NCBI GenBank assembly: GCA_964632485.1
Contig: CAZWDO010000023.1
Location: forward strand, 1-57,855
DNA from: CAZWDO01 sp964632485 [NCBI: uncultured bacterium]
GTDB lineage: Bacteria; JAGOEH01
Reading direction: 5' to 3'
Length of the DNA: 57,855 bases
Part shown: positions 8,958 to 18,880 of the stretch, piece after piece
Layout of the letters: each line of letters begins with the position of its first letter
Position numbering within the stretch: the stretch's first letter is position 1
Translations under genes and position numbers: made by a program
The notes under the pieces: generated by a model
What the model was told of the DNA's origin: nothing
Seen by the model: the letters and a program-made list of their open reading frames with translations, nothing else
Databases searched by the model: none

Positions 8958-11900
8958 ATGAAATTTCGTATCCGCAGCCAATTTAGTATTTTTTTTATCC
9001 TGGTAATCGTATGGGTGGGAGCGGTTTCGACCAATGGAGATCATCATCAGTTGTTTCGTAGAGGAATGATCCATATCAAACTTAGAGCGGAGGTTCAGCT
9101 TTCCCCTTTGCTGAAATCGGGAAACACGCTGGGATTGGCCTCGCTGGACCGAAGGTTCAGCCAGTACGATATTCGGCAAGTGGAGAAAACTTTTATCCAT
9201 CGTCCGATTCCGACAGGTTCCAACTTGCCGGACTTGACGCGGATTTATACGATTTATTTTCCCGAGGAAAAGGATGTCGAGCGGATGGCTCGCGAATTCG
9301 CCCTGGACCCCTCCGTGGAATATGCCGAACCGGTCATACTGGATCGTGTCTTTGCCATGCCGGACGATTCGTTATATTCGTCGCAATACTTTTTTGAGTT
9401 GATTCGGGCGGAAGAGGCCTGGAACGTTCATCGGGGAGAGAGCGGCGACAGCGTGATCGTGATTGGTATTGTTGATTTGGGGGTTGACTGGCATCATCCG
9501 GATTTGATCGACAATTTGTATCGGAACCTCGGGGAGGATGCCGACGGCGATGGACGGGTGTTGGAGTATATCGACAGCGTCTGGGTGTTCGATCCCGGAG
9601 ATATCAACAGCATTGACGATGATGGCAACGGGTATGCGGATGATTTCATCGGTTGGAACTTTTGCGCCAGCCATGATTGGGATGCCCTTCCGAGTAATGA
9701 CCCTGACGATCCCCAGGGACATGGCACGCATGTAGCTGGCGTCGCTGCCGGCGTTACTGACAATGGGAAGGGTATTTCCAGTATCAGTTGGAATGTCAAG
9801 TTTTTACCTACCGCTCACGCAATTTATCTAACTGAATATGATGATTATTTCATGCTGGATGCTTACCAGGGCATGGTTTATCTGGCGGAAAACGGCGCGG
9901 ATATCATCAATTGCAGTTACGGTAGCAGTTCCGAAAGCCAGGTGGCAAAGGAAGCGCTGGATTATGCCGCGGGACTGGGCAGCATGGTCGTCGCCTCTGC
10001 AGGCAATGAAGGCAGCTCTTCGCCTCAATTCCCGGCCGCTTTTCTGAAAGCCATTTCCGTGGGGGGAACTAATCGCGACAATCAACGTATCTATTTTTCA
10101 AATTATGGGATCACTGTCGATATCAACGCCCCCGGTACGAACATTCTGAGTTCCATACCGGACGGTCTATACAGATCGCTAAGTGGCACGTCCATGGCCA
10201 GTCCCATCGTGGCCGGGTTACTGGGATTGATGAAGTCACGTCACCCCGATTGGGAGAATCGACGGCTACTCGCCCGGTTGTTAGCGACAGCTATCAATAT
10301 CGATTCACTCAATATCAACTATGCCGATCAGCTCGGCTATGGCCTGATCGATGCCTTTCGGGCGATTTCCGATACTGAAGCTGTTCTTCCCCAGGAGTAT
10401 CTGCTGGTGTGGGGAAGTGAGGTGAATCTCCATGCCCCCGGAACTGATAGTCTGGTAGCGCTGGAGCGCGGGCAGCTCGCCTCACTGGATTTCACGGTGA
10501 CCAATTATCGGTATTACGGCGATAATGAACCCGTTATCTTTAACCTGTCCTGCGACTACCCGGGGGTTGACATCATCGACGGCGTTCATTCGGCCGTTAT
10601 TCCAGGCAGCGCGGAAACCGCGGTAACCGATGCCTTTCGGATTCGCATCCGGGATGATTCAGAAATGGGTTATGCCAGTTTTAAAATTTCGGTCGAGACA
10701 TCTGCCCGTATCGTTCAGGGAGGAGAATTTCAATGCGAACTTCTGGTGGCGCCGGAAGGATTTCTGGTTTGGGAACCGGTGGAAGGAGTGACCGATTGCA
10801 GCGGATCATTTATTCGCGATTTTTTACTGGATCAAAATTTGCCGGTTCTATATATAAACAAATTTCCAGTATCACTGACGGGGTTCCAGGGCGTTTTTCT
10901 ATCCTGGGGAAATAAATGGCGTCTTTACCCGTTGCTATATGGACCCGTTACCGGATTTACCCTTGAATCCTGTTCGGAGCTGCTGGAAGATTATCTTGCG
11001 GGCGGCGGATCGTTGTTCATGGATGGCGATGCCATTATTTCCAATTTAAACGAGTTTGGAAATCTTGCCTCGCTGCTGGGTATTTCCGATATTGAACAAA
11101 GCCCTCTGGGTTTTTTTCCTGACACTTTGATCGGCGGGACAGGGAGCGTCTGCGATGGGATGCTTTTTCCAGCAATGACCTGTTTTTCGTCGTACAGGAC
11201 TGATCTGTATCTTCCCGGAACCGGGGGGAGCGCCGCTTTGCGAGTCAATGATACGACCGTTGTCGCCATCCAGGGCGAGGGAGTATATGGCCAGAAAACG
11301 TTTTGCTACTCCCCGCCGCTGTCGGCTCTGCTTGACGGCTCTTATCCTTCATCCCGTCGGTTACTGTTGGCCAATGTGCTACAGTTTTTCGGCTTTTCGC
11401 CGTCGCCCTTTGCGGATTTTCGCATGGAATCGGTAGAAAACTCACTTTCTTCCGAAGTCCAATTCCATGATCTATCCTGGATCGGCCCTGATAGCGCCCA
11501 TTGTGTGTGGTATTGGGATTTTGACAATGATGGCCATGTTGATTCCAATCAACGCCATCCTCGATGGTCCTATCGTCTGGAGGGCGTTTACGATGTGGGA
11601 TTAAAAATTAACACCGGCCGGGACAGCGCTGAATACACGCAAGGGAATGCTCTATATCGGAGCGCTGCCGGCGCGGCGCTCAAATTCAACGATGCGTCAA
11701 AGCCATTGTATATCGCAACGGATTCCAAACTCGATTTGTCGCCCAATCTGACCGTCGAATTCTGGTTAAAAATTGATTCCTCTTTTCTCCAGAATTCCAA
11801 CAATACAGCCCTTTTTTCAAAACAAGGCGCGTTGAATTTGTATCTCACCGAAAAATGTGGAATTAACGTGTCCCTCAATTTTGAAGGCGGCCATTCGGCT

Positions 11901-12632
11901 TTATTCGTGTCTGAAGACAACCTGCTCACCTTAGATCATTGGCATCATGCGGCTATAGCGTTGGATGCCCGTGATTCGCTTTTTTATCTTTATCTTGACG
12001 GCTCTCCGGTTCTCGCCATGAAGAATGAAAACCCGGATTTGGGTTTGAATTGGCTGATCGAAGATAGCGGAGTTGATATGGAACTGGGGGATCAGTTTCC
12101 CGGAACAATCGATGAATTACGTATCTGGAATTATGCGCGAAACGGGGAGCAGATCGCAGCCAGCATGTTTGAGAGGCTGACCGGATCCGAATCCGGGCTT
12201 GTCGGCTGCTGGCCCATGGATGAAGGGTGCGGCCAGTGGATTACCGATATTGCCGGTCAAGGCCTCTGGGGAGTCGTAAACAATCCGTCCTGGGTAGCAG
12301 GCGTTCCCTTGCATACATCCGGTTTAGGCGAGGTTGTTGAGACGAGCGACCGCGCTTCGCTTCAACTCTCTCCGGCATATCCCAATCCTTTCAATCCCCA
12401 CACGATGCTGGAATACCGCCTGCCGCGGGCCGCGGACACCCGGATAGAGGTTTTCAACATTATGGGACAGAAGGTGCGGGAATTGGTCAATGGCCGAAAA
12501 ATGGCGGGTGTTCATCGGGTAGTATGGGACGGGAACGACGATGCCGGCGCTTCGTTGGCTTCCGGCGTCTATCTTATGCGGCTGCGAGTAGGCGCGGAGG
12601 AGAGAATTCGTAAGGTAATGATGATGAAATGA
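8958..12632 (+). CDS. Secreted subtilisin-like serine protease with PKD, LamG and C-terminal sorting-type domain
   Basis: 1224 aa with an N-terminal signal peptide (hydrophobic ~8-24). A prodomain-like region precedes a peptidase S8 domain, ~135-470, with the full triad: Asp173 in IVDLGVDWHHPD, His255 in GHGTHVAG and Ser412 in GTSMASPIVAG. Later come a PKD-like repeat (~835-890, WYWDFDNDG), a LamG/concanavalin-like domain (~900-1090) and a C-terminal ~85-residue FlgD-Ig-like module starting AYPNPFNPHT and ending VYLMRLRVG. In the FCB group such tails direct type IX secretion or resemble its signals; no type IX machinery gene is visible here. A good AGGAG precedes the ATG. The stop overlaps the next start (ATGA), suggesting translational coupling. 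Probable role: extracellular protein degradation. Confidence 0.93.
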   Translation: MKFRIRSQFSIFFILVIVWVGAVSTNGDHHQLFRRGMIHIKLRAEVQLSPLLKSGNTLGLASLDRRFSQYDIRQVEKTFIHRPIPTGSNLPDLTRIYTIYFPEEKDVERMAREFALDPSVEYAEPVILDRVFAMPDDSLYSSQYFFELIRAEEAWNVHRGESGDSVIVIGIVDLGVDWHHPDLIDNLYRNLGEDADGDGRVLEYIDSVWVFDPGDINSIDDDGNGYADDFIGWNFCASHDWDALPSNDPDDPQGHGTHVAGVAAGVTDNGKGISSISWNVKFLPTAHAIYLTEYDDYFMLDAYQGMVYLAENGADIINCSYGSSSESQVAKEALDYAAGLGSMVVASAGNEGSSSPQFPAAFLKAISVGGTNRDNQRIYFSNYGITVDINAPGTNILSSIPDGLYRSLSGTSMASPIVAGLLGLMKSRHPDWENRRLLARLLATAINIDSLNINYADQLGYGLIDAFRAISDTEAVLPQEYLLVWGSEVNLHAPGTDSLVALERGQLASLDFTVTNYRYYGDNEPVIFNLSCDYPGVDIIDGVHSAVIPGSAETAVTDAFRIRIRDDSEMGYASFKISVETSARIVQGGEFQCELLVAPEGFLVWEPVEGVTDCSGSFIRDFLLDQNLPVLYINKFPVSLTGFQGVFLSWGNKWRLYPLLYGPVTGFTLESCSELLEDYLAGGGSLFMDGDAIISNLNEFGNLASLLGISDIEQSPLGFFPDTLIGGTGSVCDGMLFPAMTCFSSYRTDLYLPGTGGSAALRVNDTTVVAIQGEGVYGQKTFCYSPPLSALLDGSYPSSRRLLLANVLQFFGFSPSPFADFRMESVENSLSSEVQFHDLSWIGPDSAHCVWYWDFDNDGHVDSNQRHPRWSYRLEGVYDVGLKINTGRDSAEYTQGNALYRSAAGAALKFNDASKPLYIATDSKLDLSPNLTVEFWLKIDSSFLQNSNNTALFSKQGALNLYLTEKCGINVSLNFEGGHSALFVSEDNLLTLDHWHHAAIALDARDSLFYLYLDGSPVLAMKNENPDLGLNWLIEDSGVDMELGDQFPGTIDELRIWNYARNGEQIAASMFERLTGSESGLVGCWPMDEGCGQWITDIAGQGLWGVVNNPSWVAGVPLHTSGLGEVVETSDRASLQLSPAYPNPFNPHTMLEYRLPRAADTRIEVFNIMGQKVRELVNGRKMAGVHRVVWDGNDDAGASLASGVYLMRLRVGAEERIRKVMMMK

Positions 12633-13015
12633 TGATGCGAATAAACAATTTTTCAGATCTGAAAAAATTATTACTGTTGGTAATCGGCGCGCTTTCTGCG
12701 GTATTGGGCATTGTTGGCATTTTTCTGCCATTACTGCCTACCACACCCTTCTTATTGCTGGCGGCTGTCTGTTTTACCCGCAGTTCCAGGAAAATGTACT
12801 CCTGGCTACTGACTAATTCCCTTTTTGGCGAACAATTTAGTGATTATCTGGTTTGCCGGGCGATATCGCCGCGATTGAAGGTCGGGTCGATTGCTTTCCT
12901 GTGGCTGGCGATGGGTTTGTCTATCCTCAAGATAACAAACTCATCCGTTCGCATCATACTGGTGTTGATCGCCATTTCAGTAACCATCCATCTCTGTTGT
13001 CTGAAAACTAAGTGA
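12629..13015 (+). CDS. DUF454 (YbaN-like) inner-membrane protein
   Basis: 128 aa. The pattern of the family is clear: an N-terminal helix followed by GIVGIFLPLLPTTPFLLLAA, then CFTRSS and a second hydrophobic half with two helices (about residues 88-122). Length is normal for DUF454. Its function is unknown. The first ATG overlaps the stop of the protease gene; two more ATGs follow at 12632 and 12635, so the exact start is uncertain by 1-2 codons. The product has no obvious functional link to the protease. Confidence 0.88.
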   Translation: MMMRINNFSDLKKLLLLVIGALSAVLGIVGIFLPLLPTTPFLLLAAVCFTRSSRKMYSWLLTNSLFGEQFSDYLVCRAISPRLKVGSIAFLWLAMGLSILKITNSSVRIILVLIAISVTIHLCCLKTK

Positions 13016-13290
13016 AAAAAAACCCATGTAATGATTGTTTATTGCGATCATAGCGTTGATAGCAGTATTCTGTTCCCTGGCGCTGAAAGCGGATGTACTG
13101 CAGCGCATTTTGGCCGTTGCTCCGCTTTACGGCTATCACCGTAATAAGAAGATTCATTCCGAATACCAGGTGGGAATGCCTAAAACAGTTTCGACCAAGG
13201 TGGCGGATACCAGACCGGCATTTCCCTGCAGATGGTTGTTGGCCGTTTTTACCTGACGGGATATCCCTTTCAGACAACAGGCCAGTTTAT
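13016..13290. other. Non-coding gap, probably decayed sequence
   Basis: 275 bases without a convincing gene. Short open frames exist on both strands, including a minus-strand stretch reading LVSATLVETVLGIPTWY, but each is interrupted by stops and none matches a family I know. Together with the fragment that follows, the gap looks like gene debris. Confidence 0.4.
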
Positions 13291-13476
13291 ATGATTCGCG
13301 GTAAAGAATACGCCAAACGTATGGTGAATCTCTTTAATAGCTGGTACTCGCTCAAACTGGATGATGAGATCGCTAAATGCGTCAAATGCGGCGCATGCGA
13401 GCGCAAATGCACCCAAAACCTGCCTATTATGGAACGCTTTGAATTCTTTAATAAAGAGATTTTCGAGAAATCTTGA
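13291..13476 (+). pseudogene. Fragment with a [4Fe-4S] ferredoxin motif, probably an aldo/keto reductase C-terminus
   Basis: 61 residues from an ATG with no good ribosome site. The key motif is CVKCGACERKCTQNLPIMER, four cysteines of the C-x2-C-x2-C-x3-C type followed by a Pro-Ile. This arrangement closes the iron-sulfur-containing aldo/keto reductases (COG1453 type), whose full length is about 370 residues. Here the whole TIM barrel is missing and the upstream bases do not encode it in any frame. It is most likely a 3' remnant; a genuine tiny ferredoxin-like protein is the less likely alternative. Confidence 0.55.
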
Positions 13477-13596
13477 ATCTATCGTTACCGGTTTTCTACC
13501 AGTTTTTCGATTGTTGCCGCAATAAGGTTTAAACGGGTTGCGTTTCAGTAAAGCAGTTGGGGGGTGATATAATGTTTTGTTTTACGAGGAGTTGGT

Positions 13597-15642
13597 ATGA
13601 GTAATGAATCTGAATGTTGTTTTGAAAATGATCCGCTACTCTTGAGAAAGCGGATTGAATCCCTGAGTCGGGAGCTAAATGATTGTAAACGCGAATTGAA
13701 AAGATTGGAGTCGAATTCCTGCGGAATGGAGCGAAGCTCTGAAAATTCAGAGCGGGAAAGCGATGAAAAATATCATTTCATCGCCCAACATATTCAGGAA
13801 GTGGTTTACATTTTGGATCAGAATGGCCGAATTACGTTTTTGATCGGTAATATACAGAATCTCCTGGGCATATCGCCTGAAAAAATGAAAACCATGAACC
13901 CGGTGGAATTGATGGAGTATTTCAAGGTGCCGGAGGAGTATAAAAAATTAACATTCGACAAGTTCTATCAAGCGGTTGAAAATCGTGAACCGTCGGTGAA
14001 TTACCACTATCCGATTGAGTTGAACGGGGAATGGCGTTATTTCGAGAATCAGGAACAGTTGATCTACGACTCATCCGGCGCCTTGCTGGAGACGATCGGT
14101 GTGATTCGGGACGTTACCGAGCGCCAGAAAGCCATTGATGCGATCCGGGCTGAGAAAATGTTTTCGGATATGCTGATCGAAAGTTTGCCGGGTATATTCT
14201 ATATGTTTGACGCCAATTTCCGTCCGTTACGCTGGAATCGCAATAAGGCGCGTTTGCTGGGTTTGAGCGATGAAGAGATGAAAACCCATAATACGTTGAA
14301 TTTTATCGCTGATTCCGATAAAATGAAACTGGTAGAGTCATTTAAAAAGGTTATGATAGAAGGGGAGGCGGAAGAGATTGTCCGAATTATCGACCATCAA
14401 GGTCAGCAACACGCCTATCTGCTAACTGGTAAACGGCTCGATACCCCGGGTGGACCGTTACTGTTGGGGGTTGGCATCGATAACAGTGAGCAATTTCGCA
14501 TTCAGGAAGAATTGAAAGTTGCCAAGGAAAAGGCTGAAGAAAGCGACCGTTTAAAATCGGCCTTTTTAAACAATATTTCGCATGAATTCCGAACCCCCAT
14601 GAACGCTATCCTTGGGTTTGCCGAATTGCTATGCCAATCGAGCGCGTCTAAAGAAAACTGCGATTTTTATGCCTTCCGTATCCGGGAAAGTTGCATGCGA
14701 CTACTCGATATTGTTTCCGATATTGTCGAGATTTCCCAGATACAGAGCAATCCTCCGCCACTGATGGAGCATTCCGTCGATATAGAGGAAATGATACGTG
14801 AAATTATCGATCAGTTTACCCTGAAAGCCGATTCAAAATCTCTCCAACTGGATTTTGAGATTCAAAGTTCAGAAGGGAAACTAATGGTCAAGGCTGACCG
14901 CTACAAGCTGTTTCGCTCGGTGAAGCATTTGGTGCACAACGCGATAAAGTTCACTCCCCAAGGGTTCGTCAAGGTAGGTTGCTATTGCGATGGAAAATCG
15001 TTAGTTATCAGCGTCAAAGATAATGGAGTTGGTATCTCGCCGGAAATGCAGGCGCTGATTTTTCAACCGTTTAAGCAAATTAATGCCCTTGCGAGCCTGA
15101 ATAGCAGTGGAAACGGTATCGGCCTGGCACTGGTCAAGGCCTATATTGAACTGATGAATGGAAGAATTGAATTGGAGTCGGAACCTGGCAAGGGCTCCGT
15201 ATTCTCTATTTATGTGCCTGTGGAGGGCAAGCAACTGGTTCCGTCGATGCCGAATTTTAATACCCAGGAGACAAAAACGATCAGAAAAACTATTTTAGTG
15301 GTTGATGACGAGGAAATTAATTTTCTATATTTGGAATCTCTGCTCAAACCGCTGGGAGCTGAAATCCGATATGCCGCTAATGGGCAAGATGCCATCAGTT
15401 TTTTAGCAGAAGGCTTGAATGTGGACTTGGTGTTGATGGATATTCGCATGCCCGGACTTGACGGTTACCAGGTGACCCGTCGCATTAAGGAGCTATATCC
15501 CCGATTGCCAGTGATTGCGCAGACGGCTTATATTATGCGACAGGAGCTGAACCGGGTGATTGAAGGCGGGTTTGACGATTATATCGAAAAACCGATTGCC
15601 AAGGATCAACTTTTACGGGTAGTATCCCGATTTATAGTTTAA
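13597..15642 (+). CDS. PAS-PAS hybrid histidine kinase with C-terminal receiver
   Basis: 681 aa, soluble. An N-terminal coiled coil (~10-50) leads to two PAS domains (~65-180, ~190-305). The kinase core follows: HisKA (~320-385) with the phospho-His in NISHEFRTPMNAILGF, and an ATPase domain (~430-545) with HNAIKFTPQG, DNGVGIS and GNGIGLALV. The C-terminal receiver (~565-680) has VVDDEEINF, the Asp in LVLMDIRMPGLDG and IEKPI. GAGGAG? is partly matched by GAGGAGT seven bases before the ATG. There is no HPt, so the output partner is elsewhere in the genome. It stands alone, with 120 bases upstream and 157 downstream. Confidence 0.93.
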   Translation: MSNESECCFENDPLLLRKRIESLSRELNDCKRELKRLESNSCGMERSSENSERESDEKYHFIAQHIQEVVYILDQNGRITFLIGNIQNLLGISPEKMKTMNPVELMEYFKVPEEYKKLTFDKFYQAVENREPSVNYHYPIELNGEWRYFENQEQLIYDSSGALLETIGVIRDVTERQKAIDAIRAEKMFSDMLIESLPGIFYMFDANFRPLRWNRNKARLLGLSDEEMKTHNTLNFIADSDKMKLVESFKKVMIEGEAEEIVRIIDHQGQQHAYLLTGKRLDTPGGPLLLGVGIDNSEQFRIQEELKVAKEKAEESDRLKSAFLNNISHEFRTPMNAILGFAELLCQSSASKENCDFYAFRIRESCMRLLDIVSDIVEISQIQSNPPPLMEHSVDIEEMIREIIDQFTLKADSKSLQLDFEIQSSEGKLMVKADRYKLFRSVKHLVHNAIKFTPQGFVKVGCYCDGKSLVISVKDNGVGISPEMQALIFQPFKQINALASLNSSGNGIGLALVKAYIELMNGRIELESEPGKGSVFSIYVPVEGKQLVPSMPNFNTQETKTIRKTILVVDDEEINFLYLESLLKPLGAEIRYAANGQDAISFLAEGLNVDLVLMDIRMPGLDGYQVTRRIKELYPRLPVIAQTAYIMRQELNRVIEGGFDDYIEKPIAKDQLLRVVSRFIV

Positions 15643-15687
15643 AACGGAGAAATGGAGAATCTTTCGGACAGCGTTGCGGACAATCCA

Positions 15688-15709
15688 GTCAATGAGCGCG
15701 GTCATTGAC
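15688..15709. promoter_or_regulatory. Perfect hairpin/palindrome upstream of the LeuA-like gene
   Basis: GTCAATGA, loop GCGCGG, TCATTGAC: an 8-base perfect inverted repeat 46 bases after the kinase stop and 90 bases before the next ATG. No T-run follows. It could be an operator or a weak transcription stop; the sequence alone does not decide. Confidence 0.4.
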
Positions 15710-15799
15710 GATTTGCGCTGCTGTTCTCACGTTGAATGGTTAGCTTAATATTGTGTTATATCCCCATTATTATTGGTGTCGAATCAAGGAGAAATTGTC

Positions 15800-17317
15800 A
15801 TGAAAATTGAAATCATGGATACCACGTTAAGAGATGGCGAACAGACACCGGGTCTCGCCTATACGGATATTGAAAAGCTGAACCTCGCGCAGTTCCTGCT
15901 TGAGGAAGTCCGGGTGGACCGCTTGGAAGCCGCCTCGGCCCGGGTGTCCAAAGGCGAGTTGTCGGCGGTTGAAAAGGTCGTTTCCTGGAGCGAAAACAAC
16001 GGTTACATCCATCGTATCGAAATCCTGGGATTTGTGGATAACGGCAAATCGATCGACTGGATACGCCATGCCGGGGCAAAAGTCGTAAATTTGCTGTGTA
16101 AGGGGTCGTTGCGTCATGTGCGCTTTCAGTTGAAAAAAACGCCCGAGGAGCATCTGGCGGATATCCGACGGGAGATCGCCTATGCTCATCAGCATCATAT
16201 CGGAGTGAATCTTTACCTCGAAACCTGGTCCAACGGGATGCAGGACTCCCCCGATTATGTGTTTCAATTCATGGACTCTTTGAGGAATGAGGGGATCATG
16301 CGCTTTATGCTTCCGGACACACTGGGCATCTTGAATCCACAGCAGGCCTACGAATATAGCAAAATGATGGTGGAACGTTATCCGGAGTTGAAATTCGATT
16401 ATCATGCCCATAACGATTATGATATGGCGGTTGCCAATTCCTTTATGGCTGTCAAGGCCGGCATCACCGGGTTGCATACCACGGTTAACGGTTTGGGGGA
16501 GAGAGCCGGCAACACTACTTTGTCCAGTATTGTCGGAGTGTTGACGGATCATTGTCAGGGCATTGAGATGCGGATCGATGAATCAAAATTGCATATTATC
16601 AGCAAGATAGTGGAAACTTTTTCCGGTATTCGTATTCCGAATAATAAGCCGATCATCGGTGAGAACGTTTTTACACAGACCTGCGGCGTTCATGCCGATG
16701 GCGACGAGAAGGCTGATCTTTATTGTAACAATTTGGCGCCTGAACGATTTGGACGGCTGCGAAAATATGCGCTGGGCAAGACTTCGGGAAAAGCCAGCAT
16801 TATCAAAAATCTTAGGGAACTGGGTATTCATTTGGATAACGAATCGATTGCTCGTGTTACGGAGCGGGTAGTGGAACTGGGTGATAAAAAAGAAAGCATC
16901 ACTACCGAGGATTTGCCCTTTATTGTATCCGACGTTTTGGGAACATTGGCTACTGGTAACAAAGTGAATTTGGTGAATTATTATATCTGTCATGCCCAGG
17001 AGCTGAGCCCGGTGGCGATGCTCAAGGTCGAGATCGACGGCAAGCTTTATGAAGAAACAGGCACAGGTGACGGACAATACGATGCGTTCATGAGGGCGCT
17101 TAGCAAAGTTTACCGCCATTTAGGCCGAAAATTGCCCGAATTGATCGATTATATCGTGACTATTCCCCCCGGTGGAAAGACCAACGCCTTGGTGGAAACT
17201 GTTATTACCTGGAAAAACGATAAAGAATTCAAGACGCGGGGATTGGATTCTGATCAGACCGCATCGGCCATTAAAGCGACCTTGAAGATGCTGAATATGA
17301 TTGATAAAGAGTATTAA
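15800..17317 (+). CDS. 2-isopropylmalate/homocitrate/citramalate synthase family enzyme
   Basis: 505 aa. The N-terminal TIM barrel (~1-275) condenses acetyl-CoA with a 2-oxo acid: DTTLRDGEQTPG at the start, and the metal/substrate region HAHNDYDMAVANS followed by NGLGERAGNT. A helical linker and a C-terminal LeuA-type regulatory domain (~385-500) follow, where leucine or isoleucine normally acts as inhibitor. The ATG at 15800 is preferred over a TTG at 15773 because AAGGAG lies 8 bases before it. The exact 2-oxo acid (2-oxoisovalerate, pyruvate or 2-oxoglutarate) cannot be read with confidence. No other leucine or isoleucine genes are adjacent. This form resembles the Bacteroidetes-type second LeuA paralogue. 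Confidence 0.88.
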   Translation: MKIEIMDTTLRDGEQTPGLAYTDIEKLNLAQFLLEEVRVDRLEAASARVSKGELSAVEKVVSWSENNGYIHRIEILGFVDNGKSIDWIRHAGAKVVNLLCKGSLRHVRFQLKKTPEEHLADIRREIAYAHQHHIGVNLYLETWSNGMQDSPDYVFQFMDSLRNEGIMRFMLPDTLGILNPQQAYEYSKMMVERYPELKFDYHAHNDYDMAVANSFMAVKAGITGLHTTVNGLGERAGNTTLSSIVGVLTDHCQGIEMRIDESKLHIISKIVETFSGIRIPNNKPIIGENVFTQTCGVHADGDEKADLYCNNLAPERFGRLRKYALGKTSGKASIIKNLRELGIHLDNESIARVTERVVELGDKKESITTEDLPFIVSDVLGTLATGNKVNLVNYYICHAQELSPVAMLKVEIDGKLYEETGTGDGQYDAFMRALSKVYRHLGRKLPELIDYIVTIPPGGKTNALVETVITWKNDKEFKTRGLDSDQTASAIKATLKMLNMIDKEY

Positions 17318-17340
17318 TGCGCTTTGCGGTCGAAATCCAC

Positions 17341-17389
17341 TCTTTTCCCCTCGCCCCCTTGGGGGAGAGGGTTGGGTGAGGGGGAGATG
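17341..17389. repeat. GC-rich REP-type hairpin element
   Basis: Within this stretch CCTCGCCCCC and GGGGGAGAGG pair around a short loop, followed by GTTGGGTGAGGGGG. This composition is typical of a dispersed intergenic repeat found in many bacterial genomes. It lies 24 bases after the LeuA-like stop, where it may also stop transcription or protect the mRNA end. Only one copy is seen in the window. Confidence 0.6.
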
Positions 17390-17441
17390 AATGCCGGGTT
17401 AAGTCCGCTGTGGCACTTTTAAACGAAAGGCTTAAATAAAA

Positions 17442-18053
17442 ATGGTAGAATGGCTGATTAATAATCCGTTTATTTTTGGTGTGATAACTTTTATTTTAAT
17501 GCACGTAGATTGGTTTCTTACTATACTCCAGGAAACTGAAAGAAAAGAACACTATTTTAAGCATTATCAAAGCTATCCAATTAACACAATTGAAGGGAGT
17601 CCTTCTTTTCAGAAAGGAGTTGCAAAGCGACAACTGATAAATCCTAAGCATTTTATTGCCTCAGTTATAATTGGGACTGTTGTATCATTCGCTTTAATGC
17701 TAATTCCCCGCGCATTTAGCGCTTTATTTATTGGCTATATTTGGGGACTATTTATCATAGTTTGCGCTCAGCACTTGAATAATTTGTTCGGATACATAGC
17801 CAGTCGTAAAGGACTTCATGGAAAATTGTATTTGCATCAAAGAACTGCCTATTTAATACAATCTGGACGCTATTTTACAATTGCATTACTTCTCCTCACT
17901 TTATCGATTCTTTCAGGTTCTGAGATAATATTTGGAGTAACAATTGCAGGGTTCACTTCTGCTTTAAGACAAATCATTTGGTTGAGAAAAGTAGCTTTGA
18001 TTGATAAAAGTGATTTACCTCCAGGTTTAGGATTTCCACAAAATGAGAATTAA
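17442..18053 (+). CDS. Integral membrane protein of unknown function
   Basis: 203 aa with about five hydrophobic segments: ~9-27, ~72-90, ~92-118, ~145-163 and ~165-182. A polar N-terminal loop (~28-65) contains ETERKEHYFKHYQ. I do not recognise a family. The gene is clearly more AT-rich than the LeuA-like and kinase genes before it and uses many AT-ending codons, which suggests separate ancestry. The ATG at 17442 lacks a good ribosome site. Alone between the repeat element and the DUF3795 gene. Confidence 0.7.
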   Translation: MVEWLINNPFIFGVITFILMHVDWFLTILQETERKEHYFKHYQSYPINTIEGSPSFQKGVAKRQLINPKHFIASVIIGTVVSFALMLIPRAFSALFIGYIWGLFIIVCAQHLNNLFGYIASRKGLHGKLYLHQRTAYLIQSGRYFTIALLLLTLSILSGSEIIFGVTIAGFTSALRQIIWLRKVALIDKSDLPPGLGFPQNEN

Positions 18054-18286
18054 ATACAGATTTGCAAGTTGATAAAATGTTCTACTTTAAGTACCCACTA
18101 CAAGATAAATCTATTTTAGCAAATCGTTTTGTGTTCTGCAAATACAACCGTGGACTGCTAACCGCTTTTATTCGGGCGTTTGCCGTGCTGAATAATCAAA
18201 AACAGGGGATTTCCGCCATAAAAACAAGTTTGTCCAACGTCAGTCGCTGATCCATACCGATTTTGATCAGCAAGAAAGGATATTCA

Positions 18287-18649
18287 ATGAAGGATATCAT
18301 CTCAAATGTAGAATTCGTAGCATACTGCGGCTTATACTGTGGCGCGTGTGGTTCATATCTGAAAGATCGTTGTCCAGGCTGTCACGACAACAGAAAAGCT
18401 TCATGGTGCAAAGTGCGAACCTGTTGTATTGAAAATGGTTATTCTTCCTGCGCTGACTGCCGGGAGTTCTCAAATCCTGGCGAATGCAAAAAGTACAATA
18501 ACTTTTTTTCCAAAATCATCGGCTTTGCGCTTCGTTCCGATCGAGCTGCCTGCATAATGCAAATTAAGGAAATAGGAATTCAGGGCCATGCCGACACCAT
18601 GTCAAAACAAAAAAAACAAACAATCAAGAAAAATTCCGCTCGACCATAA
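18287..18649 (+). CDS. DUF3795 cysteine-rich protein
   Basis: 120 aa. Cysteine pairs dominate residues ~10-70: YCGLYCGACG, RCPGCHD, CKVRTCC, CADCREF. This is the pattern of DUF3795, a small family common in anaerobes, probably binding zinc or an iron-sulfur cluster; no reaction is known. The C-terminal third is basic and Lys-rich. AAGAAAGGA lies 7 bases before the ATG at 18287, so the longer open frame from 18263 is rejected. The gaps on both sides (18054-18286 and 18650-18880) show nothing I can name. Confidence 0.85.
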   Translation: MKDIISNVEFVAYCGLYCGACGSYLKDRCPGCHDNRKASWCKVRTCCIENGYSSCADCREFSNPGECKKYNNFFSKIIGFALRSDRAACIMQIKEIGIQGHADTMSKQKKQTIKKNSARP

Positions 18650-18880
18650 CTTCTACTGATCAGCTTCTGTCGTCGGTGATGCGTAATGTTTGACCTAAAC
18701 TGAAAACCCTGATTTTAAGATTTACTTTTGTATTAATCAAAACTCATTCCACGATATTTATCAGGCTTGGCGATCACTGGCTATGCAATCATATTCCAGG
18801 GAGCTTCCATTTTTTAAAGTCCAGGTCAATTGTATGCCAGGAATTAACCATATTTTTAATGGAGAGGTAACTACATTATT

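Noticed and set aside
13093-13290. Upstream extension of the iron-sulfur fragment to a 127-aa protein
   Set aside because: The extra 66 residues have no domain-like sequence, many Arg/Trp codons typical of an off-frame, and no ribosome site at 13093.
18062-18250. 62-aa open frame between the AT-rich membrane gene and DUF3795
   Set aside because: No ribosome site, no recognisable sequence and unusual residue composition; treated as non-coding.
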